A DNA stretch of 15,888 bases, taken from positions 1 through 15,888 of the forward strand of contig CAAFZB010000004.1 of assembly GCA_900767405.1 (NCBI GenBank), given 5' to 3'. A model generated the notes under the pieces. That model searched no databases. It had not been told where the DNA came from and was given only the letters and a program-made list of their open reading frames with translations. This DNA is from Rikenellaceae bacterium (lineage in GTDB: Bacteria; Bacteroidota; Bacteroidia; Bacteroidales; UBA932). Below, piece by piece: positions 15,860 through 15,888 of this stretch (positions are counted from its first letter, which is position 1; every line of letters starts with the position of its first letter). The position numbers and the translations under genes were made by a program.

Positions 15860-15888
15860 AGATCGGAAGAGCACACGTCTGAACTCCA
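15860..15888 (+). other. Illumina TruSeq adapter sequence (non-genomic artefact)
   Basis: The last 29 bases match the start of the TruSeq read adapter: AGATCGGAAGAGC followed directly by ACACGTCTGAACTCCA. Translated in the frame of the upstream lipoprotein they give DRKSTRLNS, a peptide known as an adapter-derived tail in contaminated protein records. The first A may be genomic or adapter. The assembly should be trimmed here. Confidence 0.97.

Noticed and set aside
1..15888. CRISPR arrays, tRNA or rRNA genes, insertion sequences
   Set aside because: No spaced direct repeats, cloverleaf sequences, rRNA segments or transposase motifs were seen; the only long repeat is the susCD duplication.

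Overview
The window looks like a metagenomic contig fragment from the order Bacteroidales (phylum Bacteroidota). The evidence is two complete SusC/SusD pairs, an AT-rich intergenic region that contains a TAnnTTTG-type Bacteroides promoter element, lipoproteins with acidic residues close behind the lipidated cysteine, and a host-glycan type glycosidase. Genus cannot be fixed from the sequence. The last 29 bases match the start of the Illumina TruSeq adapter and are not genomic, so the contig really ends near position 15859. The left edge also cuts through a gene.

Layout. 1-1350 (+): the 3' part of a class-I glutamine-amidotransferase-like (BPL_N-type) protein with a beta-rich tail. 1362-2126 (-): a DeoR/AgaR-family repressor, convergent with the first gene and divergent from the main operon. 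2127-2310: a 184-bp AT-rich regulatory region with a conspicuous interrupted palindrome of TTTCGTTT half-sites. 2311-12684 (+): two tandem, clearly paralogous susC-susD pairs, probably from one duplication of a roughly 5.2-kb unit. 12677-15778 (+): a secreted 1033-residue enzyme that joins an N-terminal neutral-ceramidase-like domain to a GH20 beta-N-acetylhexosaminidase. 15780 to the end (+): the start of a lipoprotein gene.

How it fits together. The five genes from 2311 to 15778, plus the start of the lipoprotein gene, are spaced by 21 bp or less, and one pair overlaps by 8 bp, so they probably form one operon (a polysaccharide/glycan utilization locus). The SusC proteins are TonB-dependent outer-membrane transporters and the SusD proteins are their surface lipoprotein lids. 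The fusion enzyme, which has a type I signal peptide, would cut terminal GlcNAc or GalNAc and perhaps also hydrolyse an amide or other bond through its zinc domain. A DeoR/AgaR-type repressor, a family that usually senses phosphorylated sugars, would control the locus through the palindrome. An N-acetylhexosamine-containing substrate is a reasonable inference. A glycolipid substrate such as a glycosphingolipid is an attractive but unproven reading of the ceramidase-like domain, because the position of the ceramidase nucleophilic serine holds aspartate here.

Most interesting items: the ceramidase-like/GH20 fusion and its altered active site; the palindromic operator and the unusual choice of a DeoR regulator for a SusCD locus; the tandem SusCD duplication with patches of complete nucleotide identity and localized divergence; and the adapter artefact at the 3' end.
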